Positions 44,861 to 54,314 of a DNA stretch of 64,000 nucleotides are shown here, piece by piece. How positions within the stretch are numbered: the first letter of the stretch is position 1; each line of letters opens with the position of its first letter. The position numbers were made by a program, and so were the translations under genes. The stretch is from Aureispira sp050633105 (GTDB lineage: Bacteria; Bacteroidota; Bacteroidia; Chitinophagales; Saprospiraceae), in the NCBI GenBank assembly GCA_050633105.1, contig JBOEFW010000084.1, positions 1 through 64,000 on the forward strand. Direction: 5' to 3'. Below the pieces are notes generated by a model that worked only from the letters and a program-made list of their open reading frames with translations, did not search any database and had not been told where the DNA came from.

Positions 44861-45994
44861 TCAATCAACACTTTGCAATAAAATTTCTAAACTTTTCCAA
44901 AGTTTTTGAGCGGTTTGATCCCAAGAAAAAAGTTGCCGCTGCACTCTACCTTTTTCAATAAGAACTTGTCTTAAATCAGCTTGCGACCATAATTTTTGCA
45001 TGTGCTCAGCAATGGAATCAATAGAGGTAGGATCAACCAATAAGCCTGCATCTCCGACAACTTCTGGCATGGAAGAGGTCTTAGAAGTGATACTTGGCAC
45101 ATCACAATATAATGCTTCTAATAAAGGGATCCCAAAGCCCTCAAATAAGGAAACGTAGGTCAAGGCATAAGCTGCCCCAACAACAGAAGGCAATTCATCT
45201 GTTGCCAAATAGCCTAGAAAAACAATATCGCCAGCATGTTCTAAAGTAGGTAATAATTGTTCAATAGGACTTCCTTTACCCATTCTACGTCCTACAATCA
45301 GCATTTTGAGCGGGGAGGCTGTTGCTTTTTTGAATTGATTAAAGGCTTGAAGCAAGCGCTCTACATTCTTACGAGGATGAATAGAACCTACATACAAAAA
45401 ATAAGGTTGTCCATCACTGTATTCAGCACGGACTTGTTCTATTGCTGCACTAGATAAGACCTTATAGCGTTCATGGCTTCCATTATAGACCACGTCAATC
45501 TTATTGGGGTCTCCCTCAAAACTTTCCACCATATCCTGTTTAGAATAGTTGGATACGGTCGCTATACGCCCTGCATTTGCTACAAATTTAGGAACATAAT
45601 GGTTGTAATATTGAAAGGTGCTAAAATTCACATGTCCTTTGAAATGCTTCCAAGCAATATCATGCAATACCATTAAAGTAGGCACTGGTGTACGTAATGA
45701 TAAAAAACCATCAGGAGAGACAAACACATCTGCTTTGTGCTGGCGCAAAATGCGTGGAATACTCCATTCATACCAACAATAAAACAACAAGGGATGGCGT
45801 GCTGGTGGAAAAGCAACCACTCCTGTCACATTATCTCCAAAAATGAATTGTTCCGAAAAAGGGCGATCAAAAATAAAGATAAATTCATGCTCAGGATGCC
45901 ACTCTACCCAACGCTTCATCGTTTCATGCGTAAACCAACCCAAGCCTTCCAGCTTGCCTTCCATCAAAAAACGAGTATTGACGGCTATTCTCAT
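44861..45994 (-). CDS. Glycosyltransferase family 4 protein
   Basis: 377 residues, GT-B fold. N-terminus MRIAVNTRFLMEGKLEGLGW with a glycine-rich acceptor site, donor domain beginning YFLYVGSIHPRKNVERLL, and the retaining EX7E motif with Glu285 and Glu293 in LFEGFGIPLLEALYCDVP. Uses a nucleotide-sugar donor, probably for a cell-envelope glycan. Its start overlaps the stop of the DUF255 gene by 4 nt, so they are co-translated. Sugar and acceptor are unknown. Confidence 0.92.
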   Translation of the reverse strand: MRIAVNTRFLMEGKLEGLGWFTHETMKRWVEWHPEHEFIFIFDRPFSEQFIFGDNVTGVVAFPPARHPLLFYCWYEWSIPRILRQHKADVFVSPDGFLSLRTPVPTLMVLHDIAWKHFKGHVNFSTFQYYNHYVPKFVANAGRIATVSNYSKQDMVESFEGDPNKIDVVYNGSHERYKVLSSAAIEQVRAEYSDGQPYFLYVGSIHPRKNVERLLQAFNQFKKATASPLKMLIVGRRMGKGSPIEQLLPTLEHAGDIVFLGYLATDELPSVVGAAYALTYVSLFEGFGIPLLEALYCDVPSITSKTSSMPEVVGDAGLLVDPTSIDSIAEHMQKLWSQADLRQVLIEKGRVQRQLFSWDQTAQKLWKSLEILLQSVD

Positions 45995-48060
45995 GTTCTA
46001 TTTTTTAAAGCGTCTAATGCTTCCTCTACCGTATTCATGGGCAATCCACAAGCAAAGTTCTCACAGATAACTACCTGCAAGGCAGCTTCTTTATTCATAA
46101 CCTTCTTAGAAGCTTCATCTACTTCAAAATATACATTCAGCAAGAGCTGTTGCAATAAAATACGTCGAGTGCTAGCGGCCTCTTTTCCCAATAAGGCAAC
46201 GGTTTTAATAGGATAAACTTCTGTTAGAAGAGCGGTTGCCCAACCACCAAACGAAGAAGGATATTTATTAACATTGTCTTCTAATAACGTCAACATTTGT
46301 TGGGCTTGTTCTTGATAAGCGGCATTAGGGGCTAAGACGCCCAATTGTTGCAAGTTGTGCACCATCACGCTGTTTCCAGAAGGCATAGCACCATCATAAA
46401 TCGCTTTTCTATGGAACAAAATATCTTGTTGGGAAGCCGCTGTAAAATAATACAGGTGCTGTTTGTAATCCCAAAATTGTTGGTTGACAAATTCCGTGTA
46501 CTGAACAGCTAATTCTTTATAATGTGCTTCTTGCGTGCATTGATACACTTCTAATAACGCTGCAATTAAAAAGGCATAGTCGTCTAAAAAGGCCGCATGT
46601 TTTGCTGTTCCAGTGTGATAACTGTGGTATAGTGCCAATTCTTGCCCCTCTACTTTAAAGTTGTCCAATAAAAAGGCGAGTGCTGTTTTTGCCTCTTCCA
46701 AATAAGCCTCAACCCCTAGAGCACGATAGGCTTTTGCATAGGCTTTTACCAACAAAGCATTCCAATCCAATAGAATTTTATCATCCAATCCTGGACGGAT
46801 TCGATTGGCTCTTGCGGCTAATAATTGTGCGCGACCATCACTCAAAAACGCTTCTAACTCCGCCGCTTGCATTTCCCTATCCTTTAATTGAGCGATTACA
46901 GTTTCTAAAGACCTTGGTAAATTCAAAATATTATGCCCTTCCCAGTTTCCTTCATCACTAATATCGTAGATTTCACAAAACAAGGGAGCGTGCTCTCCTA
47001 ATACCGTTTCTACTTCGGCTTTAGACCAGACATAAAACTTGCCTTCGACTCCTTCTGAATCGGCATCCAACGCAGAATAAAAACCACCCTCAGGTGCTTT
47101 CATTTCGCGCGTTATCCAATCTAAAGTATCTATAATATGTTGGCGATAAATGGGTTTATGGCTAAGTTGATACCCTTCTGCTAGCAAACTCACTAACAAA
47201 GCATTGTCATACAACATCTTCTCAAAATGTGGCACCAACCAACGCTCATCTACTGTATATCGGGCAAATCCACCTCCCAAGTGGTCATAAATTCCCCCTT
47301 GACACATTTTATCCAAAGACAATAGCAAATGTGTTCGAGCGGCATCATCGCCTGTCGCTAAATGATAGCGCAGACAATACTCTAATGCCATTGTTCCAGG
47401 GAATTTTGGGGCACCACCAAAACCACCATTCTCTTCATCAAAGTTTTGTTGTAAACTTTCAAAAATAGCCGCTAATTGCTGGCGATCTTTGCTCCGTTCT
47501 TGTTGGGTAGTTTCTTTGGAGCTAAGGTGGTCTTGTGCACGAGCCATGTAGTTCAGTAACTTCTCCGCTTGCGCTTCTACATCCGCTCGTCTTTCTCGAT
47601 AAGCGGTAGAAATATTTTCTAATACTTGTGGCCAAGATGCCCGTTGATAAGCAGGCTGAGGAGGGAAGTAGGTACCTCCAAAAAAGGGCTGTTTATTGGG
47701 TAATAAAAAGCAGTTAAGCGGCCAGCCACCTTGTCCATTCTGAATCAATTGGATCGCATCCATATAGATCGCATCTAAATCGGGACGCTCCTCTCGATCA
47801 ATTTTTATGTTGATAAAATGGTCATTCATATATTGAGCAATTTGCTCATTTTCAAAAGACTCTCGCTCCATCACATGGCACCAATGGCAAGTAGAATAAC
47901 CAATACTAACTAAGATTGGTTTGTCTTCTTTTTGGGCACGTTCCAAAGCCTCTGCTCCCCAAGGATACCACTCCACAGGATTGTACGCATGTTGCTGTAA
48001 ATAAGGGCTGGTTTCGTGGATTAAATGATTGGGGGAATGTTGGTGGTCTTGACTCATCAT
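45991..48060 (-). CDS. DUF255 thioredoxin-domain protein (YyaL/SSP411-like)
   Basis: 689 residues. N-terminal thioredoxin-like domain with the CHWC active site (residues 58-61) in YSTCHWCHVMERESFE, then a (alpha/alpha)6-barrel domain resembling N-acylglucosamine 2-epimerases, with GGFYSALDADSEGVEGKFYVWS. Matches the YyaL/spermatogenesis-associated protein 20 family, which has no settled function. The start Met is doubled (MM). The glycosyltransferase gene overlaps its stop, and a small membrane protein precedes it. Confidence 0.93.
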   Translation of the reverse strand: MMSQDHQHSPNHLIHETSPYLQQHAYNPVEWYPWGAEALERAQKEDKPILVSIGYSTCHWCHVMERESFENEQIAQYMNDHFINIKIDREERPDLDAIYMDAIQLIQNGQGGWPLNCFLLPNKQPFFGGTYFPPQPAYQRASWPQVLENISTAYRERRADVEAQAEKLLNYMARAQDHLSSKETTQQERSKDRQQLAAIFESLQQNFDEENGGFGGAPKFPGTMALEYCLRYHLATGDDAARTHLLLSLDKMCQGGIYDHLGGGFARYTVDERWLVPHFEKMLYDNALLVSLLAEGYQLSHKPIYRQHIIDTLDWITREMKAPEGGFYSALDADSEGVEGKFYVWSKAEVETVLGEHAPLFCEIYDISDEGNWEGHNILNLPRSLETVIAQLKDREMQAAELEAFLSDGRAQLLAARANRIRPGLDDKILLDWNALLVKAYAKAYRALGVEAYLEEAKTALAFLLDNFKVEGQELALYHSYHTGTAKHAAFLDDYAFLIAALLEVYQCTQEAHYKELAVQYTEFVNQQFWDYKQHLYYFTAASQQDILFHRKAIYDGAMPSGNSVMVHNLQQLGVLAPNAAYQEQAQQMLTLLEDNVNKYPSSFGGWATALLTEVYPIKTVALLGKEAASTRRILLQQLLLNVYFEVDEASKKVMNKEAALQVVICENFACGLPMNTVEEALDALKNRT

Positions 48061-48073
48061 ACTTTAAAGGAGA

Positions 48074-48577
48074 CTAGCGTGCATTTTTGCGCAAACGCGG
48101 AAAAATAAATAATAAGTTAGCAATTGTTTGTAGAGCCAACATAATTTCTAAAGTCATTGCTTTGCTCCAATAAATTTGGTACAACCCAAGAGCAAGCACA
48201 AAACCTAAGATATTAAGATACAAAAAGCGCCCTAATTTAAAGCGGTATTTCCTTCGAAAGAAAATTAATTTCAGGAGGTTCAAGACAATCAAATATAGTC
48301 CCACCTGAAAAAACAATAAGGCAATATTATCAATCGTGTGGGGCTCTGAACGCTTCACATATTGACGATATAATTGCTCTTGTTGTTGCTCTTTGGGCGA
48401 TAGTTCCTCTAGCAATTTTTGAGAATCGCCAATAGGCGATTTAAACTCAATGTGCCAGCTTGGGCGGTGCTTCACAATTATCATTCTATTGTCTTTGCTA
48501 GGGTGGTTTTTAACCCCAATGAACGATAATAGAAGTACCCCAATGGCAATCCAAAGTATAGGAAGAATTTGTTTCAT
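48074..48577 (-). CDS. Small membrane protein, unknown function
   Basis: 167 residues from the ATG at 48577, which opens a signal anchor (MKQILPILWIAIGVLLLSF); the longer frame adds 12 residues. Two or three further hydrophobic helices lie in the C-terminal half. No family is recognised. It precedes the DUF255 gene by 13 nt in the same direction and is probably in the operon. Confidence 0.65.
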   Translation of the reverse strand: MKQILPILWIAIGVLLLSFIGVKNHPSKDNRMIIVKHRPSWHIEFKSPIGDSQKLLEELSPKEQQQEQLYRQYVKRSEPHTIDNIALLFFQVGLYLIVLNLLKLIFFRRKYRFKLGRFLYLNILGFVLALGLYQIYWSKAMTLEIMLALQTIANLLFIFPRLRKNAR

Positions 48578-49001
48578 ATCAAATGCGCTAACAACACAGC
48601 TGTTGACAATCACTCTTTTTGGGTGGTCTAGGTCTGTTAAATGACCTGCAACATACTATATTTTTTTCTACTTTCTAAGCGTTCGACGATTTGGTCTTCT
48701 TAGTGCAGGTTCTAAGTTATCACTGCAAAATTAGCACGAATAATAGACTAGGGCCGTTAATTTTTGTCATAAAATTTTCTTAAAATCAAGCATTGCTCCT
48801 AGAAAAAATCATTGCTCCTCTAGTATATTACAGGGCATTGTTATTTTAACCCCTTTTTTTTTGATATTTTAGGGGGTCATAAGCATTTTTAAAGCTTACT
48901 ACCCTTATTGGTTCCTAGTATCCAATAGATGCTGTTCTAGAAAATATTTTTTATTTAACAACAGTCCTATTTCCAAATTACTGACAAAATCGTTCGCTAC
49001 C
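48578..49001. other. Gene-free intergenic region
   Basis: 424 nt between divergent genes. A repeated ATTGCTCCT occurs twice near 48794-48820. No promoter matching the consensus with the right spacing, and no strong hairpin, is seen. Confidence 0.5.
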
Positions 49002-51515
49002 ATGAGAATTCTTTTCATTGCCTTCTACTGCTTGAGCCATGTTCTTACCAGTCAAGCGCAAGTCTTGGAGGCCAAAGAATTAGAGGTTGCCCTCAATAGA
49101 AAATATGTTTTCAGTTCTATGCGCTTGGCCCTTGAAAAACCAAAGGAAGTCTATAAACTCAAATTAAGAGGGATGGGAGATCGTCTATTGGCTATCGATG
49201 ATCAAATCTCGCGTTTACAAGATACCATCAACCAAGTTCGTAGTGGCAGTGGCAGAATCAGCAATCGAGAAAAAAAGGTAGCTTCTTATCGCGCTAAAGT
49301 AGATCAATTGGAACGCACCAAGACCTACTATACGCTTGATAGTTTGAAATACTTACCCAAGCTCGTCTATTTAGATTTATCGTTCAATGATCTCAAAAGT
49401 CTCCCCGATGTTTTTGATCGCCTTCCCAATTTGAGGGTGCTTATCTTAAATAATAATCAATTAAAGGAATTGCCTAAGAGTTTTAAATACTTAATTGATT
49501 TAGAGGAATTAAGAATAGAAAACAACGACATTAAAGCACTAGATGACAATTTGTCTGCGCTTAAAGACTTAGAGTTATTTACCTTACAAAATAATAACAT
49601 CAAGACCTTTCCCAATGAAATGGGCAATTGGAATGGCTTAGAAATTTTGCGAGCAGACAGCAACGATTTGCGTGCCCTTCCTCCTAGTTTTGAAAAACTA
49701 AAAGCACTGCGCTTATTAATTTTGAGTGAGAACAAAATTGACGAAATCCCAGAAGGCTTAGTACATTTTAAACAATTGCAAGAGCTCTATATCGATAAGA
49801 ATAGAATTAATGTGCTGCCACAACTCATTGGTAAATTGCACCAACTAAAAGTGCTCCATGCAGGAAGTAATAACCTCTCTCAAATTCCTCCTAGCATTGG
49901 TTCTTGTCGGGCCTTATCTACCCTGAACTTATCCCACAACAACTTGAGATCTGTTCCCAAACCAGTGATACAGTTGGTAAATTTGAAGCATTTATATCTA
50001 GATAATAATGTTATTAGCAGTATCCCTCAAAGTATGGGGTTACTCAACCAGTTAGAAGAACTACATTTATCCAATAATAGCTTGACAGAAGCCCCCTCCT
50101 CTATTGGGTTATTAACCATGTTGCGGGTACTTGATTTGGACAACAATCAACTCTCTGCGGTACCCCATTCCATCAAACAACTTAAGTTTTTGACAGAATG
50201 CTATTTACAAAACAATCAACTTAAAGAATTTCCAAGTTGCTTAGCGAAGCTCCGAAAGTTAGAGGTACTTTTTTTACAAGAAAACCTCATTACCAGTATT
50301 CCAGACTCTTGTATTTTTGGCTTATCTAACCTCCAAACTTTAGCGGCCAACAACAACCTTATTGATGATTTGCCTGATAGTTTAAATAACCTTAAAAACC
50401 TCAAACGACTTTATCTTTCTCATAATAATATTGATAAACTGCCGCGTACGATTGGTAGCTTAGACAAGCTGATTATTCTGAGTTTGGATCACAATAAATT
50501 GCGCAAATTACCTAGAGAGCTTTGCGAATTAGAAGATCTAGCTTATTTATTCTTAAAAGATAATGACCTCAGACAACTCCCTGATTGTTTTTATAAAGAG
50601 AAAAATGTTCCCCATCCACTCTTTTCTTTACGCCAATTAGAGTTGACTCGTAATCCTATTGGAGACAATCGCAGTAATCGAATGAAAGTACGCCGTCTAG
50701 GCCCTGATTATGCTACCATTTATATTTCAGAAGCGGATTGGACGCTAAGAGCCGTTGCGGAAGCCAAACGCGCGAATACCCGAGCAGAAAAAGCAGAAAA
50801 ACTAGCGGAACAAGCAGCAGAACGAGCGAAATACGCGGCCGTTGTTGCAGCACAAGCCCGTGCTCGTGCCAAGGAAGCAGAAGCTAGAGCCAAAGAATTA
50901 GCAGCCGCAGCCAAAGAGTTAGAATTAATCGCTGTTGAAGCAGAGAATGAATCGAAAGCAGCCGCAGCAGCAGCTGAAGCGGCAAAAGGCACACCACAAG
51001 CCAAAGAGGCAGAAGCCAAAGCCAAACAAGCCGAGGCTAGAGCCAAAGAGGCAGAAGCCAAAGCCAAAGAAGCAAGTGCAAGAGCAGAGGAAGCAGAAGC
51101 CATTGCCAAAATAATTGTTGCCGATGCGCTCTCTAAAGAGCTATCGGCACAGGCCCGCGCCAAAGAAGCCGAACGCTTGGCCAAAGAAGCGCGTGAAAAA
51201 GCGGATGAAGCACAACGCTTAGCAGACGCAGCCAAGGCTAGAGCCAAAGGCAAGCCAGTTCCAGAAGTGGAAGAAGAAGATCCAGGCGAAACAGAAGAAG
51301 AACGCCTAGCACGTTTATTGGCAGAAGCTGCTGCTAAAGAGTTGGCAGATGCCCGCGCTCGCGCAGCGACTTCGCTTAAGATCAAATTAGCAGAAGAACG
51401 CATTAGAATCGCTGAAGCACGAATTGAATTAGCGGAAGAGCGAATTAATCGCGCTAAAATCACAGGAACAAAAGCAGATAAAAGAGCTAAAGACATAGAG
51501 GACATGACGCCTTAG
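49002..51515 (+). CDS. Secreted leucine-rich-repeat protein with long Ala-rich helical tail
   Basis: 837 residues. Signal peptide MRILFIAFYCLSHVLTSQA, a helical segment, about 19 leucine-rich repeats (residues about 118-560) of the LxxLxLxxNxLxxLPxxI type, and from about residue 573 a low-complexity helix of alternating Ala, Glu, Lys and Arg (AKAKEAEARAKE) to the end, broken by an acidic Pro/Glu segment. LRRs suggest protein binding; the tail is likely a coiled coil or rigid rod. No T9SS domain. The composition resembles the repeat tail of the lytic transglycosylase at 1-2163, which suggests a shared structural use. Confidence 0.88.
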   Translation: MRILFIAFYCLSHVLTSQAQVLEAKELEVALNRKYVFSSMRLALEKPKEVYKLKLRGMGDRLLAIDDQISRLQDTINQVRSGSGRISNREKKVASYRAKVDQLERTKTYYTLDSLKYLPKLVYLDLSFNDLKSLPDVFDRLPNLRVLILNNNQLKELPKSFKYLIDLEELRIENNDIKALDDNLSALKDLELFTLQNNNIKTFPNEMGNWNGLEILRADSNDLRALPPSFEKLKALRLLILSENKIDEIPEGLVHFKQLQELYIDKNRINVLPQLIGKLHQLKVLHAGSNNLSQIPPSIGSCRALSTLNLSHNNLRSVPKPVIQLVNLKHLYLDNNVISSIPQSMGLLNQLEELHLSNNSLTEAPSSIGLLTMLRVLDLDNNQLSAVPHSIKQLKFLTECYLQNNQLKEFPSCLAKLRKLEVLFLQENLITSIPDSCIFGLSNLQTLAANNNLIDDLPDSLNNLKNLKRLYLSHNNIDKLPRTIGSLDKLIILSLDHNKLRKLPRELCELEDLAYLFLKDNDLRQLPDCFYKEKNVPHPLFSLRQLELTRNPIGDNRSNRMKVRRLGPDYATIYISEADWTLRAVAEAKRANTRAEKAEKLAEQAAERAKYAAVVAAQARARAKEAEARAKELAAAAKELELIAVEAENESKAAAAAAEAAKGTPQAKEAEAKAKQAEARAKEAEAKAKEASARAEEAEAIAKIIVADALSKELSAQARAKEAERLAKEAREKADEAQRLADAAKARAKGKPVPEVEEEDPGETEEERLARLLAEAAAKELADARARAATSLKIKLAEERIRIAEARIELAEERINRAKITGTKADKRAKDIEDMTP

Positions 51516-51526
51516 TACAGCCATTT

Positions 51527-51573
51527 AAAAAGCGCGCTTTAGGGGGATATCCTTCTGAAGCGCGCTTTTTTAG
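51527..51573. terminator. Bidirectional intrinsic terminator
   Basis: AAAAAGCGCGCTT and AAGCGCGCTTTTTT pair, with A and T runs on both sides, between the convergent genes ending at 51515 and 51581. Confidence 0.93.
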
Positions 51574-51580
51574 TGGTTCA

Positions 51581-52831
51581 TTATTCGCCATCTCTTGCTT
51601 GTACAATCCGTTGATAAAAAAAGAGTAGAATGCCCATGCTTACAAAAATAAATAAACTCAAAAGGAGAAAAGCATAAATGACTTGTCCAGAGTTGTGGAA
51701 AAATGCTAGACTGAATAAGCTTAAAAAGAAGATTCTAGCAATAACATTGGTAATAAAAAAGATACTGTTCGCTCGGCCAATAACTTGGTTCGGCAACACC
51801 TCAAAAAGATACGATACGCGGATCACTCGAATGCCAGCATTTGTTAAACCCAACAGAAGAGAAATTCCATAAAAAACCCATACCGAGCGCATTGTAATCA
51901 ATCCTATCAATTCTAAGCCACTTATCAACATCAGAATAACAATCGCCTTGACAAAAGGCATTCCTTTAAAAATCCGATGAATAGCCACTCCTGCTGTAAT
52001 TGCCCCCAAAGCATAAAACAGTTCAGAAATAGCAAAAACCTGAGCAGGTTCTTCTAATACTTGAGCCACATACAGGGGTGCTAAATTAAACACGTGCAAC
52101 AACGTTACAACAAATACAGCATGGGTTACGACTCCAAATAAAAACACATAAGAACGGTCACTTAAATACTTATAGCCCACTTTTAAACGAGTAAAAACAG
52201 AACCAACTTCTTCTGAGCGCTCTGTCATAGGCACAAATCGGATGCTATAAATAATGGCTAATGCCACAAAATAAGTCCCTGCATCTAAGGCAAAAATTTG
52301 AGACAAGCTCCACGGTTCTAAACGAATAGAAAACCATTGGGTCTGGAGTCCTCCTCCAATCAACAGAGCTGCTGCTGCTCCTGACAAGGCCGTTGCCAAT
52401 TGACTTTGTACCTCTATATAAGAAGCAATTTTGTTATAATGCTCCCGCTCACTAATCTCCTGCATGAACGCATAAAAACAAGGATAATGCAGGTTGTAAT
52501 TCCAAAAGGTCAAGGCAAACACACTCGCTGCCAAAATACTCGTATCCACTAAGCCGAGATATTCCAAATAAGCAATGGTACCAATCGCCATTCCATTAAT
52601 CACATTCAACACCAAAAAAATATGCTTGCGATTGTACTTATCAATCAGTGTACCTCCATAGAGTGACCAAAATAAACTACCAACAGTAATGAGGGCATAA
52701 GCCACATTAAACCAATTGGATTGACCACTTTGTGCAAAGTAAGCAGGAATAGAAATCATACTGATTCCTTGGGCGATTCCTGAAATAAAATTCGCCAATA
52801 AAAGCAAGCGTACAGCAACTATATTTTTCAT
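51581..52831 (-). CDS. MFS transporter
   Basis: 416 residues with about 12 transmembrane helices. Major facilitator pattern: WSLYGGTLIDKYNRKHIF between helices 2 and 3, and a central cytoplasmic loop with TERSEEVGSVFTRLKVGYKYL. No periplasmic binding partner is near. Substrate unknown; the MFS_3-type pattern is common in exporters. Confidence 0.9.
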   Translation of the reverse strand: MKNIVAVRLLLLANFISGIAQGISMISIPAYFAQSGQSNWFNVAYALITVGSLFWSLYGGTLIDKYNRKHIFLVLNVINGMAIGTIAYLEYLGLVDTSILAASVFALTFWNYNLHYPCFYAFMQEISEREHYNKIASYIEVQSQLATALSGAAAALLIGGGLQTQWFSIRLEPWSLSQIFALDAGTYFVALAIIYSIRFVPMTERSEEVGSVFTRLKVGYKYLSDRSYVFLFGVVTHAVFVVTLLHVFNLAPLYVAQVLEEPAQVFAISELFYALGAITAGVAIHRIFKGMPFVKAIVILMLISGLELIGLITMRSVWVFYGISLLLGLTNAGIRVIRVSYLFEVLPNQVIGRANSIFFITNVIARIFFLSLFSLAFFHNSGQVIYAFLLLSLFIFVSMGILLFFYQRIVQARDGE

Positions 52832-52932
52832 GATAACTGTTCTTCTATTAGAATCGAAAAGATAGTTTTGAGCAAACCATTGGAAAGCTTCCTCTATCTA
52901 TTGGATGCGAAGGTAAGCCGTTGTTCTTTATT

Positions 52933-52963
52933 TTGTCAATTTCTATAGTTTTGTTTACTTTTG
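52933..52963 (+). promoter_or_regulatory. Bacteroidota-type promoter
   Basis: TTG at 52933-52935, a 20-nt spacer, then TACTTTTG at 52956-52963. The ATG at 53049 is 85 nt downstream. Confidence 0.6.
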
Positions 52964-53048
52964 AAAGCCTTCTATCATTGACCATAACGCCTCCCCTCGT
53001 TTGGTAAACTTCTTTTTTAGCGAATAGTTGTATCTTTTTGCAAGCGCC

Positions 53049-54254
53049 ATGTCTTATACACCGTCTGATATACACCATCTCAAAAAATTAGCCTATCATG
53101 CTAATTTAAACAATACTCTATTGGCCTTTGAATTAGTCAAAGGCAATGGTTGGGAGGAACGTTTGTCTACGCCTCTTTATTGGATGCACCAACGCTTTGT
53201 GCGAGAACAAAAAATCATATTAGTTGCCCAAATAGAGTACTTTTTGGAACAAAATGCTCCCAATTTATTAAAGCTTGGCGTTATATTTTCTTGGGCAACA
53301 ATGCCCATTAATAGCCTACTCCAACAATGCGAATTATTAGAAGGAATTGTCCCACTAGATTATGGCGAATTAGCAGAAGCCTTATATCAATTACCCCTAA
53401 GTAATCTACAACAACAAGCGTTCTCACCTTTTCTTATTCGTTTTGGGAACAACAAAATGCAAGAAGAGTTATTCCCCTTATTGATCCGAAGACAGCATAC
53501 AGGTATTACTTCCTTGGATTTAAGTACCTATCAATTTAAAGAAATTCCAGCGGCCGTTTTGACCTTGGGACAATTGCAAGAGCTCCATTTAGATGCCAAT
53601 CAATTAACAACCTTACCCGACCGTTGGGAGGCAATGGACCAATTGGAGATTCTTCATTTAAGAGAAAATCAACTGTCTACCCTCCCTCCTAGTTTTGCAC
53701 AACTACAGGCTTTAAAGCGCCTTTACATTCAAGACAACCCTTGGGCTATTCAACAGTTAACTAAGATTTTAAAAGCATTGCCTTCATTGGAGTACATCAG
53801 TGTTGGGCACAAAGCGGAAGAAGGCTTATGTCAATTAGAAGCCTTGGTGACCCATGGTTTGTTGAATGCATCAGAACAAGAACAAAGGTTGTTTTTAGCC
53901 TTAGAATTACAAGATCCTGTCGCCTTGGAACAACTAGATCTATTAGAATTATTAAGGGGATTGCAACATGAACAAGGCACTATTAGAGCTTTTGCGCGGG
54001 TACAATTATTAAAACGCCATCCCCCCCTCCTTCCTTTGGTTAAAACAGAGACCTCCATTGCCATTTTAGGCTTGGTTTCTTTTGCCATGCGTTTACAATT
54101 AGAACAACTGAAAGCAGATGATTGGAAGATTACCAATGAAATTACGCCACAAACCACCCATTTATTATTAGGAGACCATCCAGAACAGTATGAAGCCGTC
54201 GCGGAGCGTACATTTGTTTTTGTATCAGAACAAGATGTCTTGACCTTATCCTAA
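53049..54254 (+). CDS. Leucine-rich-repeat protein with possible BRCT-like C-terminus
   Basis: 401 residues from the ATG at 53049 (MSYTPSDIHHLKKLAYHAN); the TTG seven codons upstream has no support. N-terminal helical region, then three to four LRRs near residues 160-240 (LDLSTYQFKEIPAAVLTLGQL, LHLDANQLTTLPDRWEAM), a helical linker, and a C-terminal segment with ITPQTTHLLLGDHP and FVFVSEQDVLTL, which resembles a BRCT fold where THLL and a late hydrophobic strand are common. This last assignment is tentative. No signal peptide; probably cytoplasmic. Confidence 0.72.
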   Translation: MSYTPSDIHHLKKLAYHANLNNTLLAFELVKGNGWEERLSTPLYWMHQRFVREQKIILVAQIEYFLEQNAPNLLKLGVIFSWATMPINSLLQQCELLEGIVPLDYGELAEALYQLPLSNLQQQAFSPFLIRFGNNKMQEELFPLLIRRQHTGITSLDLSTYQFKEIPAAVLTLGQLQELHLDANQLTTLPDRWEAMDQLEILHLRENQLSTLPPSFAQLQALKRLYIQDNPWAIQQLTKILKALPSLEYISVGHKAEEGLCQLEALVTHGLLNASEQEQRLFLALELQDPVALEQLDLLELLRGLQHEQGTIRAFARVQLLKRHPPLLPLVKTETSIAILGLVSFAMRLQLEQLKADDWKITNEITPQTTHLLLGDHPEQYEAVAERTFVFVSEQDVLTLS

Positions 54255-54259
54255 AAAAT

Positions 54260-54295
54260 AAGGCGCAATTACTTGATAATAAGTAATTGCGCCTT
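54260..54295. terminator. Hairpin between convergent genes
   Basis: AAGGCGCAATTACTT and AAGTAATTGCGCCTT pair around GATAAT. On the minus strand a T run follows, so it terminates the beta-barrel gene; it also lies right after the stop at 54254. Confidence 0.85.
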
Positions 54296-54314
54296 AAAAA
54301 ATAATCCTCTCATT

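Noticed and set aside
45737..46216. 159-residue plus-strand frame over the glycosyltransferase and DUF255 genes
   Set aside because: Antisense to two conserved genes; no homology pattern seen.
48670..48720. GCGTTCGACGA motif as a tRNA T-arm
   Set aside because: No acceptor or anticodon stem could be completed around it.
50720..51505. 261-residue minus-strand frame inside the LRR protein tail
   Set aside because: Antisense of a codon-biased Ala-rich repeat; Ser/Ala-rich translation is an artefact.
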